Source of the DNA: Strongylocentrotus droebachiensis
Lineage: Eukaryota > Echinodermata > Echinoidea > Camarodonta > Strongylocentrotidae
NCBI GenBank assembly: GCA_035222895.1
Contig: JAVYIG010000883.1
Span: 364,511 to 428,510 of the forward strand
Direction of reading: 5' to 3'
Length of the DNA stretch: 64,000 nt
This document shows, piece by piece, positions 36,879 through 48,909 of the stretch. Made by a program: the position numbers and the translations under genes. Within the stretch, counting starts at the first letter, position 1. Every line of letters starts with the position of its first letter. Below the pieces are notes generated by a model. It made no database searches. It was not told where the DNA came from and saw only the letters and a list, made by a program, of their open reading frames with translations.

Positions 36879-37573
36879 TTACCGTTAAAATATTAGAATA
36901 AACATAACGAAGCTTCTGGCATATTGCCCAATATCGTTTCAAAAGGACATTTGAATGTTAAAGGTGTAAGCTCTCAATATAAATGAAATGGTCAGAGAGA
37001 TACTGATTTGTTTTGCTACTAATGTTACACGAAGTATTCCGATAAAGCAATACATAACGTCAAATCTTCTGTACAAAATTAATATTAAATGATATAAATG
37101 TCCTTAACGTAGCTTTACAATGGCTCTTCACATGACGAAGGTGGATATAAAAAGAAATCAAATTGAGTCAATTAAAAATATTATTAGACAACTTATATGG
37201 TTTCCATTTGTAATTGATATATGTAAATGAGGGAATTTACGGAACACAATTATGTTTAATGAGTTTGCCATTTATTGTTGTCATGTTTTTTTTTTGCCGC
37301 GAGGAGATGATTAAAAATAGGCGTATTAGGTATTAAGTTTTAACATCAAGGTTAATCACAGATACAAATCTAAGTAGTAATGAAGTCAGAGGAAAATGTA
37401 TTTGATGTATATGACATCTACAAAAGTACAGGACTGGTGAGAGTAAAGAATGATGTTTTCCTCAATAAGGGGAGGCGTAGTGGGAGCAAAGAAAATGACA
37501 CAATGATGGAGAGAAAAAATCTGAGATTTGCACACACCCAACACAAATAGAAGGTGAGAAAATTAACTAGTGA
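36879..37573. other. no gene seen
   Basis: Unique-looking AT-rich DNA with a T run at 37288-37295. Confidence 0.5.
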
Positions 37574-37700
37574 GTTCAAGTTTCAAGTTTCAAGTTTCAA
37601 GTTTATTTCACATTTCACAAATAAAAAGAATTCACATAATTGACAAAATTAGAACATAATATGAAATATACTAAAAGTGTCACATTATATAATTAATTCT
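37574..37700 (-). mobile_element. probable LINE 3' end with (CTTGAAA)n tail, minus strand
   Basis: Read on the minus strand, a TTTGTGAAATGTGAAATAAA polyadenylation-like signal is followed by about four copies of CTTGAAA. A short-repeat tail just after AATAAA is characteristic of many non-LTR retroelement 3' ends. The body extends toward higher coordinates and has no recognisable coding remnant. Confidence 0.5.
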
Positions 37701-38470
37701 TTGATAAGACGTCGAAATTAATTGTAATGAATAGAAGGTTATACAGAGTGAAATGTGAGGAAAAAAGCTCAGCAAAAAAAAGGGCTGTAAAGGAGAGATA
37801 GTGATTTCAATAAATGGAAGTACGCCGAAAGGAGAAGAGATAGAGAGAGGAGTGATGGATGGGAGAAAAGGGGGAAAGGGGGTTAAATTCTTACCCTCGG
37901 GGTGGTTTGTGCGGTAACTTTGGCACCCTCTGGTAGCAGGTGTACAACCGACGTGAAATTCAAATCCACAAAAACACCAAGTTCAGTCGAAAGATGGGCA
38001 CAGTCCCAACCAAAATCTGGCACAAGCTCAAGCAAGGAACTTCTCAAGAGAAGATAATTAATCATCAATGTCCATCTGCGCTTGGTTGTCAAGTAGCTGT
38101 TTGGAGTTTTTCCCCTCTTATTCACTTATTTTTTCCCCTTCACCGGAAGGTTGTCATGTATAAATAGAAGAAGCAGTGGTGGCCGCACACAGCATGCTCA
38201 GTTCTGTATAGTCCAACAAGAATTTTCCCAAATTATTTTCCAAATTTTGACCACGCCAGTGAGAGAATAGAGCTTGATGAGAGAGACTGCAGGGGAAAAT
38301 AGAAACACGACTATACCGGTTGGCAATGAGAGGCGAATGCACATGTGCGACGCTGTTACTTGGCGAAAAGCGGTGATTTTCGTACGTGAAATGGGGAATA
38401 CACAATATCTTAATCATTTTCGGTCGTGTGTATGTGTGTATATGGGAATATTATAGAAAAGAAAAAAAAA
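37701..38470. other. no gene recognised
   Basis: AG-rich at 37770-37880, then mixed composition. Short frames on both strands at 37883-38417 show no domain features. Lies immediately 5' (plus-strand sense) of the promoter-like cluster. Confidence 0.4.
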
Positions 38471-38479
38471 CTGTTTCTG

Positions 38480-38650
38480 TATACACGAGTCGTTGGCGAA
38501 CGACCTGTTCCTCCGCCGCGTGTGCCGGTTAGCCAATCATATGTTGACGTCATACCCCGCACGTGACAGGAGCCAATCGGAATGCAGAATAGGCGCCTGT
38601 ACTCGCGCAGGCGCGTGCGGTCTGACAGTCGCCACGCGCGAGTCATGAAT
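38480..38650. promoter_or_regulatory. CpG-rich cluster of promoter motifs
   Basis: In about 85 bp: CCAAT (38533-38537), TTGACGTCAT (CRE-like, 38544-38553), CACGTG (E-box, 38560-38565), CCAAT (38573-38577) and CGCGCAGGCGCG (NRF1-like, 38604-38615), in DNA much richer in CpG than the surroundings. The combination is typical of CpG-type animal promoters. No TATA box or adjacent coding exon is recognised and direction is unknown, so a transposon-borne module is also possible. Confidence 0.45.
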
Positions 38651-39190
38651 ATTCATGAGGTTTCCATTCATTAAAATGAGATATTTGGTAGTGTATTTAT
38701 GTCCGGTATCTGTTTTGGTTACTCGGTCAATTTCGCCAAGTCCGAGACGTGTAATAAAATACTCATCAATCACCGCTTTTATACCGGGAAACTATATATA
38801 AATCAAATGTTTCGCTTCCGAGCATTAGAGGAAGAAGTAAAAATAGACCTTTTGAAGGGAAACACCACCAGACATTGTTTTGTATTCTTTATATGACTTG
38901 ACTAAGAGCAAATATCCTCTTCGTCTCCATTTCATTTTTCTCAATAGAGCAGCGGGAAAATGATGTATCTATTTGATGCAACAAATAGACTAAAAATAAC
39001 ACAACATGGACATAAAAAGCTTGAAATCCAACCGAATTTTTCTTTTTCTTTTTCCCGATAAAAGATGGGAGTATTTTTGTGTATTCTAGTCACTTCTGCG
39101 GATTCTGAAGCTACGTCATTAACCATATTCAGTAGATGTACACACAATCTTGTTTTTCTTGGAGTATAAGCTATTGTACCTGTATGGTTT
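38651..39190. other. no gene recognised downstream of the promoter-like cluster
   Basis: Open frames at 38699-38896 (plus) and 38941-39147 (minus) are short and featureless. A first exon cannot be identified. Confidence 0.4.
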
Positions 39191-39194
39191 TAGT

Positions 39195-39330
39195 TGATAC
39201 ATTTTATTAATTTACAGTTTTATCCAAGCACGGTTGCCTCTTCAGTTAACAAAGTTTTATTCCTGACGGCCCTGCACAATAACAAACAATGCATAATAGA
39301 ATATGTACAAATTTGAATATGTACAAAGAT
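39195..39330 (-). mobile_element. probable LINE 3' end fragment, minus strand
   Basis: On the minus strand, TTATTGTGCAGGGCCGTCAGG leads to AATAAAACTTTG, then GGCAACCGTGCTTGGATAAAAC, the usual form of CR1/L2-like 3' untranslated ends. Inferred from pattern only. Confidence 0.35.
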
Positions 39331-39841
39331 TATAAATAGAAAATAAAACAAACAAATATTATGAATACATCATTGTGAAGTACAATTGTAAATTTATATC
39401 AGGTGTTAAAGCGACTGAGACTTACATAAATAATACTAAAGCAAGTGAGATTTCAATGAGACACCTAAACTAAAATATACTAACCGGGAGAAAACCGAAT
39501 CAATATGTCATTACTGCAATTAAGCTTGCAGTGCAACTTTCAAGCAGAAGTTGAAACTTTTGCATTTCCTATAGGAAAATATAAAGACAAAATTCTTCAA
39601 AATGTCTTTCCCAATCTAATTAAAGATGCGGCTATACAGTTGAAAAAAAGAAACATGTAATATTCTATTTGGTCAACAACAAAACCCGTATGGTTTGGTA
39701 TGCTATAATGTTTAGAGTGGCGCAATGAAAGCCCTCTCACCCCCCCCCCCCCCCCCCCCCCCTCCCTCCTGCAGAAAAAATAAACTACTATAATTTCTAC
39801 ATTTGCAACCAGCATGTCGCTTTTACGATGATATTTAATTA
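39331..39841. other. no gene seen; C23 run at 39740-39762
   Basis: AT-rich DNA interrupted by an uninterrupted run of 23 C. Confidence 0.6.
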
Positions 39842-40195
39842 AAATTTCAATTGAATATATTATACAAAATGTACTTATATATAACAAAGGCATATGGTTT
39901 TTATGCAAATTTAACTTTCACACTGATGTTTTGATCGAGAGTGATTCTGTTATTCAGGTATAAATTGCAGGGTATTGCAGGGTATGCGAATAAATAATAT
40001 ATATTACATTATATATATTACATTATATATATTACAAATTTCAATTGAATATATTATAAAAAATGTACTTATATATAACAAAGGCATATGGTTTTTATGC
40101 AAATCTAACTTTCACAATGATGTTTTTATCAAGAGTGATTCTGTTATTCAGGTAACAATTGCAGGGTATGAGAATAAATAATGTATATTACTTTA
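39842..40195. repeat. tandem duplication, ~193-bp unit x ~1.8
   Basis: A segment starting AATTTCAATTGAATATATTAT and including AACAAAGGCATATGGTTTTT and ATTCTGTTATTCAGGTA occurs at 39842 and again at 40036, nearly identical, so the duplication is young. A TATATATTACAT triplet array (about 40001-40035) joins the copies. Confidence 0.9.
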
Positions 40196-42120
40196 TTGCC
40201 TATAATCTAATGACTTGTTTGTTGATAGCAGAAACCCCTATTGAAAGAGCGCAACACTCTTATTTGTATACTCGTTATTTTATGTGTAATCGAAAAATCT
40301 GAAAGAAGATATAATGATGTTAAAGCAGGTTAATCTATATTGATTCTGTAAAATTAAGTCATTCAATGCAATGTCATATATCATAATCAATACCATAGAC
40401 TTGGTCCTTTATAAATGCTCAAAGTTAGACCACTGGCAGTCGGCCTCAGCAAACGGGACAGTCCCGGACTCCCGGTAATCAACCCCCCCCCCCCCCCCTT
40501 ACCCCACCTCCTTGGTAAATACCCAATCACCACATTGTCTGTATATTGACAGGTGAGAGACATCATGCGCTCAGATTCATTATCGGGGAAAACGAGGTAC
40601 ATTCTCATCAAAAAAGGTACAAGTACCATAGCAACAAATTCGACCAGCAATAATCCCTATTGTGCAATTTGTTTGTACATTATGAAATATTTTAAGTATT
40701 CGTTAGTTCTTTACGATCCAATGTATGTTATTCATTGTAAGTTTATTTAAACGGATTATCAACCATGCCATGTACATATCAACATGTTATATTATTTTAT
40801 GTTTTGTTTAGAAATGAAAAAAAAAAAAAAAAAATGTGTAGGCCCATAACAATTACTCACACGAAATCAACCTAGATACTTTTATAGTAATCCGAAGAAT
40901 GACACAAGGATGTGGGGATTCAACCTTTTTTGCCTTACTTGAAATCACTTGAGAACCCGTTCCATTCGGAACAAGGCCCCCTGAAAATAAATTTGTGAGC
41001 GTAAAATGAGATGTGTTATGATTAAAGAAGCGACGTGACTCCATCAATCTGTGTTGCTATTGGGCTATGGGGATTAGGAAGGCATAAATCTACATTTACT
41101 GGCTGTACCTCAATTATAATTGCAGACCGTAAACCTCAGCTTTCTTCTTATTTTCTAGCTGTAGTTCCTCATTTTCAATCATTCGTAGCACTCGTCTCTT
41201 TCCTGTCGGTTTTCGATATCAAACTCCTCGAATGATAGTCTTTTTATTCATAGTTTCTGAATTATTAATGCATGCTTAAAGAATTGGTTATGACATTGGT
41301 CATAACAATATGATATCAACAAAATCAATCAATATAATATTTAAGCAACATATTCATAATCCCCTTGCTGTGAGCTCAAGACGCTCGAATTATAGTGTTA
41401 TAGGCTACCATTTTTGGCGCTCACGGCATTTAACAAAATTTACTCGTTTACAACACCCGGGTCGAGAGTGGAAAATGTATAAAATGTCATGCCAATTGAA
41501 ACATTGTCGTGCTAGAGCTTGAAACCATGGCATTTGTATCTATAGATCAGTAGTGAAACTATACAGCAACTATAGCAGTATATCGAATTCTATAAATTTA
41601 TAATTTATCATAATTCTTTGTCTCATCATGCCAAACGTAGATACACGCATGGCAATGGTAATTACAGAATATGCGCATTCCCACTATGCTAATCACAAAG
41701 GCCATCTTCTTTACGTGCATGACAAACTGCAATGTGTTTCGTATACACCGTGTTCAATGTACATGTTTATTTTGTACGACATGCACATTCTCAGGGAATT
41801 CATACATTTATTTGTTCCATTTCATTCAAAATACAGGGTTCGTAAATGTGTATATTCAGTGGGAAATGATGGTTGGATATATCTACAGGTAGAATATTTA
41901 CCTGTCTATACAAGAGCATGCATAATATATGCCTACTGAAGGTCAGATAGAATAGGGTATATAGGATAAGAAGCTGCGAAGTGTTTAACAGAAAAGAAAA
42001 CTCTTTGATAAAGTATCATTAAATTTGACATGATTTATATCCTAAGTGCCAACAAATGTATAAATAAATAGTGAATGTTTCCTTAGTGGTTGAATGCGTT
42101 TCCCACCGGAGCTATTGGGT
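40196..42120. other. no gene seen; C16 and A18 runs
   Basis: C16 at 40483-40498 and A18 at 40817-40834. Frames of about 60-100 codons at 41035-41939 have no domain features. Confidence 0.5.
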
Positions 42121-42125
42121 TTTAA

Positions 42126-42660
42126 AGGTACTATGTCCCTTTTGCAGCCAACCTCAAATGCTGTAGAACTTTGCAGGAATTATGAATATGTCATGTATGT
42201 CCTATCTGTGAAATTTAAACGTTAGCAGTGTCCTCATATTCAATTATGCAAGGAAAACCGTTTACTTGCTAGACTTCACTGTCAGACACTATTGAGTGAC
42301 TGACTGGCTTTTTTTTCTTCTTTGGTAATAACATACATGAAAAGAGTTGTAAAGGGTACATGAGTAAATTTTGTCTACATCAATAACCCACTTCTTGTGA
42401 TGGCCAAGATTAAACTGATTGAATCTTTGCGCAGCATAAAACGTATGACCATTCGGTACAATTGTCTGAAAATCAAGACTATTACTTTTGGGCTCTATAG
42501 CCCTAAAGTCGATTTGACAACTAATAGTCATTATTTTCCCACTTCAAGACATTTTCAAGCCCCACCTTTTTTAGGGAAGTTCTAAATTAGTATTATCTTT
42601 CAAATGCAGTTGGAATTTAACTTTTTCATTTTTTTGGCCTGCAAATGGGACATAGTCCCT
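42126..42660. mobile_element. TTAA-flanked miniature element (535 bp)
   Basis: The left end AGGTACTATGTCCCTTTTGC and the reverse complement of the right end AGGGACTATGTCCCATTTGC match closely. TTAA flanks both sides (42122-42125, 42661-42664), as in piggyBac/Kolobok-type elements. The terminal sequence differs from the 42827 element. No transposase. Confidence 0.8.
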
Positions 42661-42826
42661 TTAATATTTCATGTATACATATTTCATATTTGACGGAATA
42701 ATAATTATTGTATTTATGAAGCTTCAAAGGGAATGTAAAATATTTAAGATGACCTTCAGTCATGCTAGCCAAAAGAACATTGAACACCTCTGGGAAAGAT
42801 ATGAATAATGCTCTCAAGATATTTAA

Positions 42827-43209
42827 AGATAAAGTTGAGTTCTGGTCATGCGATTGCATTGTGAAAGAAACGGTGTGGAATCGATCAGAAAAGGTTGATC
42901 ATCTAGCATATAAGTATTGGTGTTTACTGCAAGGTTCTAGATCGTTAAAATGATAAGAAATTTGGCCCGTCTTGATAAAATTACAAGCACTGAACAGAGA
43001 AAAATGTATATGGGACTACACGAACATGTGGCATAAAACTCCGTCCCGATTTGTATGATGTTACATACCATATTGGAAATATTAAGGCATTTGAAGAGCC
43101 ATGCTCTTCATGGAACATTTTTTATCTGATGTTCTTCCACACTCTTGCACAATACAATGATAACGGTCACATTTTTGTGTTCACCCTCTTCCAGAACTCA
43201 ACCTTCTCT
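42827..43209 (+). mobile_element. TTAA-flanked miniature element, copy C (383 bp)
   Basis: Collinear with the 16648-17033 copy. Starts AGATAAAGTTGAGTTCTGG, ends CCAGAACTCAACCTTCTCT, with TTAA on both sides (42823-42826, 43210-43213). Located only about 160 bp from the preceding TTAA element. Confidence 0.85.
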
Positions 43210-43213
43210 TTAA

Positions 43214-43689
43214 CCCGTACCAGTTGACGCATGTGCCAGTTATTTTGACGGGGAGCGAAAAGCAGCATAGAGTCGTTCATACCTTGCTGTTTATTAGCTA
43301 AAATCACAGAAATCTGAGTGAAAGATGTAGGGATGTCAATAAAGATATATAAACGGGCTATATCTAAACATTAAGGAGCCACCGATATGGTGGATAATAC
43401 CTGTATAAATAACTGTTAATATATAAACGCTCACTTTACGATCAGAAGAAATGTTCAGCCCTGTTATTTCAAGTGTTGCATGTTTTTAAAGATTTTTTTC
43501 AGGGATTTTACTGATTTATTATATTTTCAACAAATAATTAACCTCTTAACTCATTTCATGACTATTGTCGTGGAGACTCGGCCACATATTGTCTCTCAAA
43601 CTATCATGTTCGTGCTGCGGGGTGCCTGGGCGTGGCACTCTTGTAGCGCTTCCAATTTATTGAATCTTTTGAGGAACTTCTCAGTGATG
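43214..43689. other. no gene seen
   Basis: Unique-looking DNA with a CCAGTTG-like patch just outside copy C (43217-43240). Confidence 0.4.
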
Positions 43690-43832
43690 TTGATTGATTT
43701 TGTACATTCTATGTCAGGTTAATAAACAATTCAAGTCCTTTCATGCAGGACAAAGATGTGAAACAGTCTTACATGATTGATCTTGCTATCCTGAATAAAC
43801 GTGTTTGAAATAAATAAATAAATCATGTTTAG
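43690..43832 (+). mobile_element. probable retroelement 3' end with (AAAT)n tail
   Basis: TTAATAAACAATTC, then CTGAATAAACGTGTTTGAAATAAATAAATAAAT. Polyadenylation-like words close to a short A-rich tandem tail suggest a non-LTR element end on the plus strand. Confidence 0.4.
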
Positions 43833-43849
43833 GCAACCCTATCGTCTTG

Positions 43850-44090
43850 AAGGTGACGTTGTAGAGCGGTTCATTCACTTAAATATTAATCCAAGGATTG
43901 AGGATTCGAATCCGAACCCGGTACTGCATGACGTACTTTGGCGAAAACATTAATCCACATTAGCCCCTCTCCACCCAGGTGTAAATGGGTACTTGGTGAT
44001 TGCTGGGGTAATAATAATTGCAGGGTCCTCAGAAAGAACAGAAATTTTGCTGATGAAGCTTTCCTGTGTAGATAAAATCGTCATTATCAT
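43850..44090 (+). mobile_element. tRNA-derived SINE
   Basis: A-box-like TGTAGAGCGGTTCATTC (43859 on) and B box GATTCGAATCC (43903-43913) are followed by a body containing CCACCCAGGTGTAAATGGGTAC, a segment I recognise from echinoderm and other invertebrate SINEs. It ends in CATTATCAT. The organisation (tRNA-like head, body, simple tail) supports RNA polymerase III origin. Clear flanking duplications were not identified. Confidence 0.65.
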
Positions 44091-45622
44091 ACTGGATAAG
44101 GATTCTCGCAATGTCTTTCCATATATACCCTAAGTGCATTTACAGTCATCTTCTCATATTGTTTACCAGGGAATTGAATGTGGAAATCTATATAAAGAAC
44201 GTTACCCATTATGAAAGGAATTTGGAACTGGATTTCCGTCCTCCATTCTGTCTTTGTAGAAAAAGACAGGAAGAATAACAGGACGACATTATCCTAAAAC
44301 CCATCTCCGGGTGAACTGAACGTGTTCTCTTCCCTCGTAAAGATGGCAGTCATTTTAGTCCTTTCCTCGTTATCCATCTCTCTACACACATCAGATTCTT
44401 CATACCTCTTTTGGACCCCGATATGCATAGCGCTTGACCCACATAACTGGAGAGATTACGGAAAGGAATAATCTCTAGAGCCGAAAGAAAGAAAAATCAT
44501 TTAACACATGCATTGATTTCTGATTCACGTTGCATGATGTTTTAAGGAGAAAGGGAGAAGTGAGAATATGGAAAGCTGAGAGTGGGATATACGATTCGCT
44601 TGCAACACCGAGACGGGTAAAGAGCATTAGAGGGATTCTTGATACAGTAATGACGTCCGTAGCATACCCATTGAATACGCCTTCGTAGTATATCTGTAAA
44701 GCGCTTAGAGATATTTGTATTAAGCGCTATATAAAAGCAGCATAGTATTATCATTATTCATGGTTTACTAAGCCATTTTATGTCATAAAAATAAAGATAT
44801 AAATGAAATGTAAAATAGTACTCGAAATTGACATTTCCATTTTAATTTCCTATACAAAGCGATTAAACTTTAGTGTATTGCTTTTGGAAGCATAATATTA
44901 AGTCGAGTATTGTTGTATGCATGTAGTAGATATACCTTTCTAAATTGTTATTGTTCTATAAATTACATTTTACATTTGAGAGCTGTAAACACATCAGGCT
45001 TCTTGCTTCCATCACAGCCCTCCCGTGTCCAATTAATGGTCATTATAATGATGGTGTACACAAATAGTAGGCCTATTATGATGAAACGTTTGTTCATGAA
45101 AGTGTAGGTTTATTTTAAAGAAAAAATACACATAATTAAATTAAACAAATTATAACAATTTAGCCCATTGCACGAGGCATCTTTTAGCGGATTAAAATGA
45201 AACAATTCTTCACTTCTCAGTTACATTCTTAGAATTCTTAGGCCCGTATTCTACTCCATCATTAAAAACCGACTCTTGGTTCAATAATTCTTTATACTAA
45301 CTTCCTTTGTTTAACCCGATTTCGGACAAAGGCTTAAACTCATTTTTGGGGTTTTAAATTGTAGTACGTGTATAGCATGCGGGCCTATATGAATTCACAG
45401 CAATCCCTTTGATTGTATAAGTAGAAACAAATGTGCGATTGACCGACCGACCATTTCTTTACGCGGATGGTCGATGTCTAACTGACCAGGCGTCAAACCG
45501 ACCTCCGTGTCCGGTACATTATCATAATCATTGACCACTCTACTCTCCAAACCACTCTGACCGTGAGCTTGATAATAAGATGATATGGTCATCTTTAAAG
45601 TGACGCTGCATTGATTTGTTTT

Positions 45623-45626
<4 letters not shown>
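44091..45626. other. no gene seen; small repeat remnant at 44690-44760
   Basis: GTAAAGCGCTTAGAG followed by AAGCGCTATATAAAAGCAGC and ATTATCATTATT resembles the 3' part of a common SINE/LINE type; 55040-55100 holds a similar GCGCTTAGAGACTT-containing piece. The remainder is unique-looking. Confidence 0.4.

Positions 45627-45660
<34 letters not shown>
45627..45660. repeat. CT microsatellite
   Basis: Near-perfect TC dinucleotide run. Confidence 0.95.
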
Positions 45661-45662
<2 letters not shown>

Positions 45663-47340
45663 CGTGTGCCACCTGTGACAGACGCGCTGAATATGGCGCC
45701 CAAATTTATTCCCGTAATGCATCAGTCATAATTTGATAAGTTGAATTCTTTCAGAGTATATTTTTTCTGCCAGCAATGTTCGGTCACCATTTGCAATTTG
45801 TCAGTGTGTTGTCTTTTAACAAACGCGTTGCATTGTTTTATGTCAATTATTTAATGTTTATGTATTTTGTCCATATTTATATTAAAATGGAAATCAATCA
45901 AATCAAAGAGGTTGGGTTGGTGGAAATTTAGAGAATATTTAGCATTTTAAGACAAGCAAGCTCACGGGAACGAGTTTAGTTATACAGCTAAGTTTACAAT
46001 TGATACGTAATGTTGTGTTATAAGTTTGTTAGAAACTAATTTTCAAATAAAATTGAGAACATCTTAGTCAAGATGGTTTAAGGAGAAGCGAGTCTTGTAT
46101 TCACGATAATTGAATGATATAGCCTTCCAAGAAACGCACTAGCAAACAAAACCATTATGTTGTTGATGCTTGAACAGTATTTTTAAATCCTAGGACATTT
46201 AAGACGTGGAAGATGCAATAGTAATCGTGTCATGGCAGTCCGAGACGAAATTAATATCATGATTTAAAGCAATTTCCGACAGCAATGAATAAAACCACGA
46301 AAGTTGTGTACATACTGGAATATGTGAATGCCTTCTGAATAGGTGCTAACTCTGACAATCAGTATGATGTATGAATATTATATTAGAAAACGGTATCGTA
46401 TTATTTGCGTGCATATCATTCGAGCGTCAATATGCATTAGAACGTTGGGAGTATTATGTTTGCGGTGGCATAAAGGAAGTCATATTTTTTTTGCCTGATT
46501 TCCGGGATTCTCATTAAATCGAATTTAATCATCATATTTTTCAACTAAAGTCTACATTGAAAACGTTACTGCAAGATATGTTGACGTATCAACAGTACTT
46601 TTGATAATGTGTAATAATATTTTCGTCTGTTAAAAATGCATATGAAAGATTTTTTTGTTGTGTGCCTCAAACGACGTGTTTATTTACATTCAAGCATCAA
46701 AATGAAGTTGTGAGAACAGAATTTTTTTATTGACGTACAATGTTATGATAGAAATTACTAGGTTGCCAGGCAGATACGTATTCGTCATCTAAGAGAGTTG
46801 TGTCAAATATCCTTACTTTCTTGTGTGGCAAAGATTTAAATGATTTACATGTATTTAATCTCACATCAATAAGCCATTTTTCCCATCACAATTAGAAACA
46901 CCACTATGTGCAATCAATCCACTTTTTTTTACTTTGACAGGTAGAAACATCCTGATAATGCCTTTAAATTATTAAATTAATACTGTTCTGATGTTCATGA
47001 ATCGCTTTTCTAATAAAGCCGCTTCGGTAAAACCATTACGGTTCCCATTGAAAAGGAATAAAACCTAGCTGATGAAAACTTGATTGCAAATCATTATCGA
47101 AAGAGCGCTGTATCCTTTTTATCTCAAAGTAAAGATTTCCACTTCACAGACTCTCCACCTTATTCAAATGTTTCTAGAGTTTTAAAAAGACACTACGATC
47201 ATTTCACATAATTTGAGTATTTTGGCTTTATTTTCCTATTTAGTCCAGAAAACTAAAGATATATGCTTTGTAATGTTCACAAGTGTGTTTTGTTGTCATT
47301 TGATATTATGCATGTAAGGGTGTATGTGTATGTTAATATA
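45661..47340. other. no gene seen
   Basis: Unique-looking AT-rich DNA. Nothing of note apart from an AATGGAAATCAATCAAATCAAA tail-like patch at 45887-45908. Confidence 0.5.
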
Positions 47341-47346
47341 TATCGT

Positions 47347-47465
47347 TCTCTATCTCTCGCTCTCTATCTCTCTCTCTATCTCTCTATCTCTCAACGCCAT
47401 GCGCTCTTTTCCCATCTCAATTTCCCTTTGTCTACCCCCCCCCCCCCCCCCGACACACACACACT
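47347..47465. repeat. CT microsatellite, C17 run and CA patch
   Basis: CTCTAT/CTCTCT repeats (47347-47392), C17 (47435-47451) and a short ACAC run. Confidence 0.9.
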
Positions 47466-47906
47466 TTTGTAAGCGCGAAATGAATTAAGGAATAACAACG
47501 CGTCAAGTAAAGTCCAATAATTATAATCAAGGAAAAACGCTCTTTCTACAAGAAAGATAATTCGGTGCTGGCCGATAGAACAATATGGCTTAATGACATT
47601 GCGTAATACTGTGATACTGTGTTACATGATTATGATCACGCCTCGAGTGTTAACACACCAGATGGTGTTAGCGTCTTCGCTTTGTTGTTCTTCTTGTAGA
47701 TCTCTGTTCACGTCCCGTTTGTGCTTGCTTTTAAGGCATACGTATTTTATTTAAGTAACAGAGAAACAATATACCCATAATTAACACGGTCGCGACCAAT
47801 TTCGAAAAATCAGCCCTTAGAAATCATGTTCGCATTACGTAAAACATCATTGTCATGTTCACACTTTTGAATAGGCGACGCACAAGACTACTGATATTGC
47901 CCTATA

Positions 47907-48065
47907 CAGGGGCGTAAATCCCGGGGGGGGGGGATGGGGGGGATGGCCTGTACAAACATCCCCCCCTGATATCATCCCCCCCTGAAAAAAAATGCTTATT
48001 CAGCGGTCGGCTGAGTCGTTGCGATTTTTTGGAGACCAAAAAAAAAAAAAAAAAAGTGTCCTCTT

Positions 48066-48113
<48 letters not shown>

Positions 48114-48272
48114 CTTATTTAGCGGTCGGCTGAGTCGTTGCGAAATTTTCGGCCCGATTTATAAATGTTAAAACCCCCCCTTGAAAAAATCCTGCGTACG
48201 CGCCTGGCGTGTAGTATGTGATGGCTATCGCCGATCATCCCCCCCACTCCTCGGTACGGATTTACGCCCCTG
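47907..48272. mobile_element. hAT-type miniature element (366 bp) with 8-bp duplication
   Basis: Ends CAGGGGCGTAAATCC and its exact reverse complement GGATTTACGCCCCTG. Both flanks carry GCCCTATA (47899-47906, 48273-48280). An 8-bp duplication with CAGGGG termini is diagnostic of the hAT superfamily. The interior has a duplicated block GCGGTCGGCTGAGTCGTTGC (about 48003 and 48121), long G and C runs and A18. Non-coding. Confidence 0.92.
48067..48112. repeat. C46 homopolymer
   Basis: Uninterrupted run of 46 C inside the hAT-type element, between the two copies of its internal duplicated block. The true length may vary or be misread. Confidence 0.85.
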
Positions 48273-48280
48273 GCCCTATA

Positions 48281-48694
48281 GGTTGATGTTACGAAAGTAG
48301 TCGCTATCGTGTTAATTGTAATCAGCTGCAAGATATTTTCCTTCTGAAGTTGGATGTTAAATAAATCACGATGGCAAAGGGTTCCGAAGAAATATCAACC
48401 TAAGGCTAATTCTAATTCTGTAACATCGTGCGTCACCGTTCGAAGTGTGTGAACAGTTCAATTGCATGTTACATAATCAGAACATGACTTTTAAAGTCAT
48501 CATATTAAGACGACTTAGACTTAAACTTGAGTTTGTTCTGGTTAAAAAAAAGAAAATGAATTCTCACAGAATCAAACGAAACTTACACTGAATGTTCAAG
48601 ATTACAAATAAATATCATTTGCTAAACAATTTTGGTAGAAAATGTATACTGGCTGAGTAATGAGCATAACAAGAGAAGGAAATCAAGGTAATTA
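48281..48694. other. no gene seen; diverged copy of the ~310-bp repeat
   Basis: GCGTCACCGTTCGAAGTGTG and ACATAATCAGAACATGACTT at 48430-48495 resemble parts of 53440-53520, so a decayed copy of the repeat described at 48910-49500 is probable. Confidence 0.4.
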
Positions 48695-48903
48695 GCCCCG
48701 ACGTTTTGTGTGTAGTCCCATATACATCTTTCTGTGTACAGTGCTTGTTACTAGCTTTACCAAGACTGGGCACATTTATTATGATTTCGATGACTCCAGA
48801 ACCTTGCAGTACACACCAATACTTGCATGCTACATTATCAACTTTTTCTGATCCATTCCACACCTTTTCTTTCACAATGCAATCGCATGACCAGAACTCA
48901 ACT
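48695..48903 (-). mobile_element. TTAA-flanked repeat family, copy D (partial)
   Basis: The reverse complement matches the first ~205 bp of the 42827 element. Ends CCAGAACTCAACT followed by TTAA (48904-48907). The other terminus is absent. Confidence 0.7.
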
Positions 48904-48909
48904 TTAACG

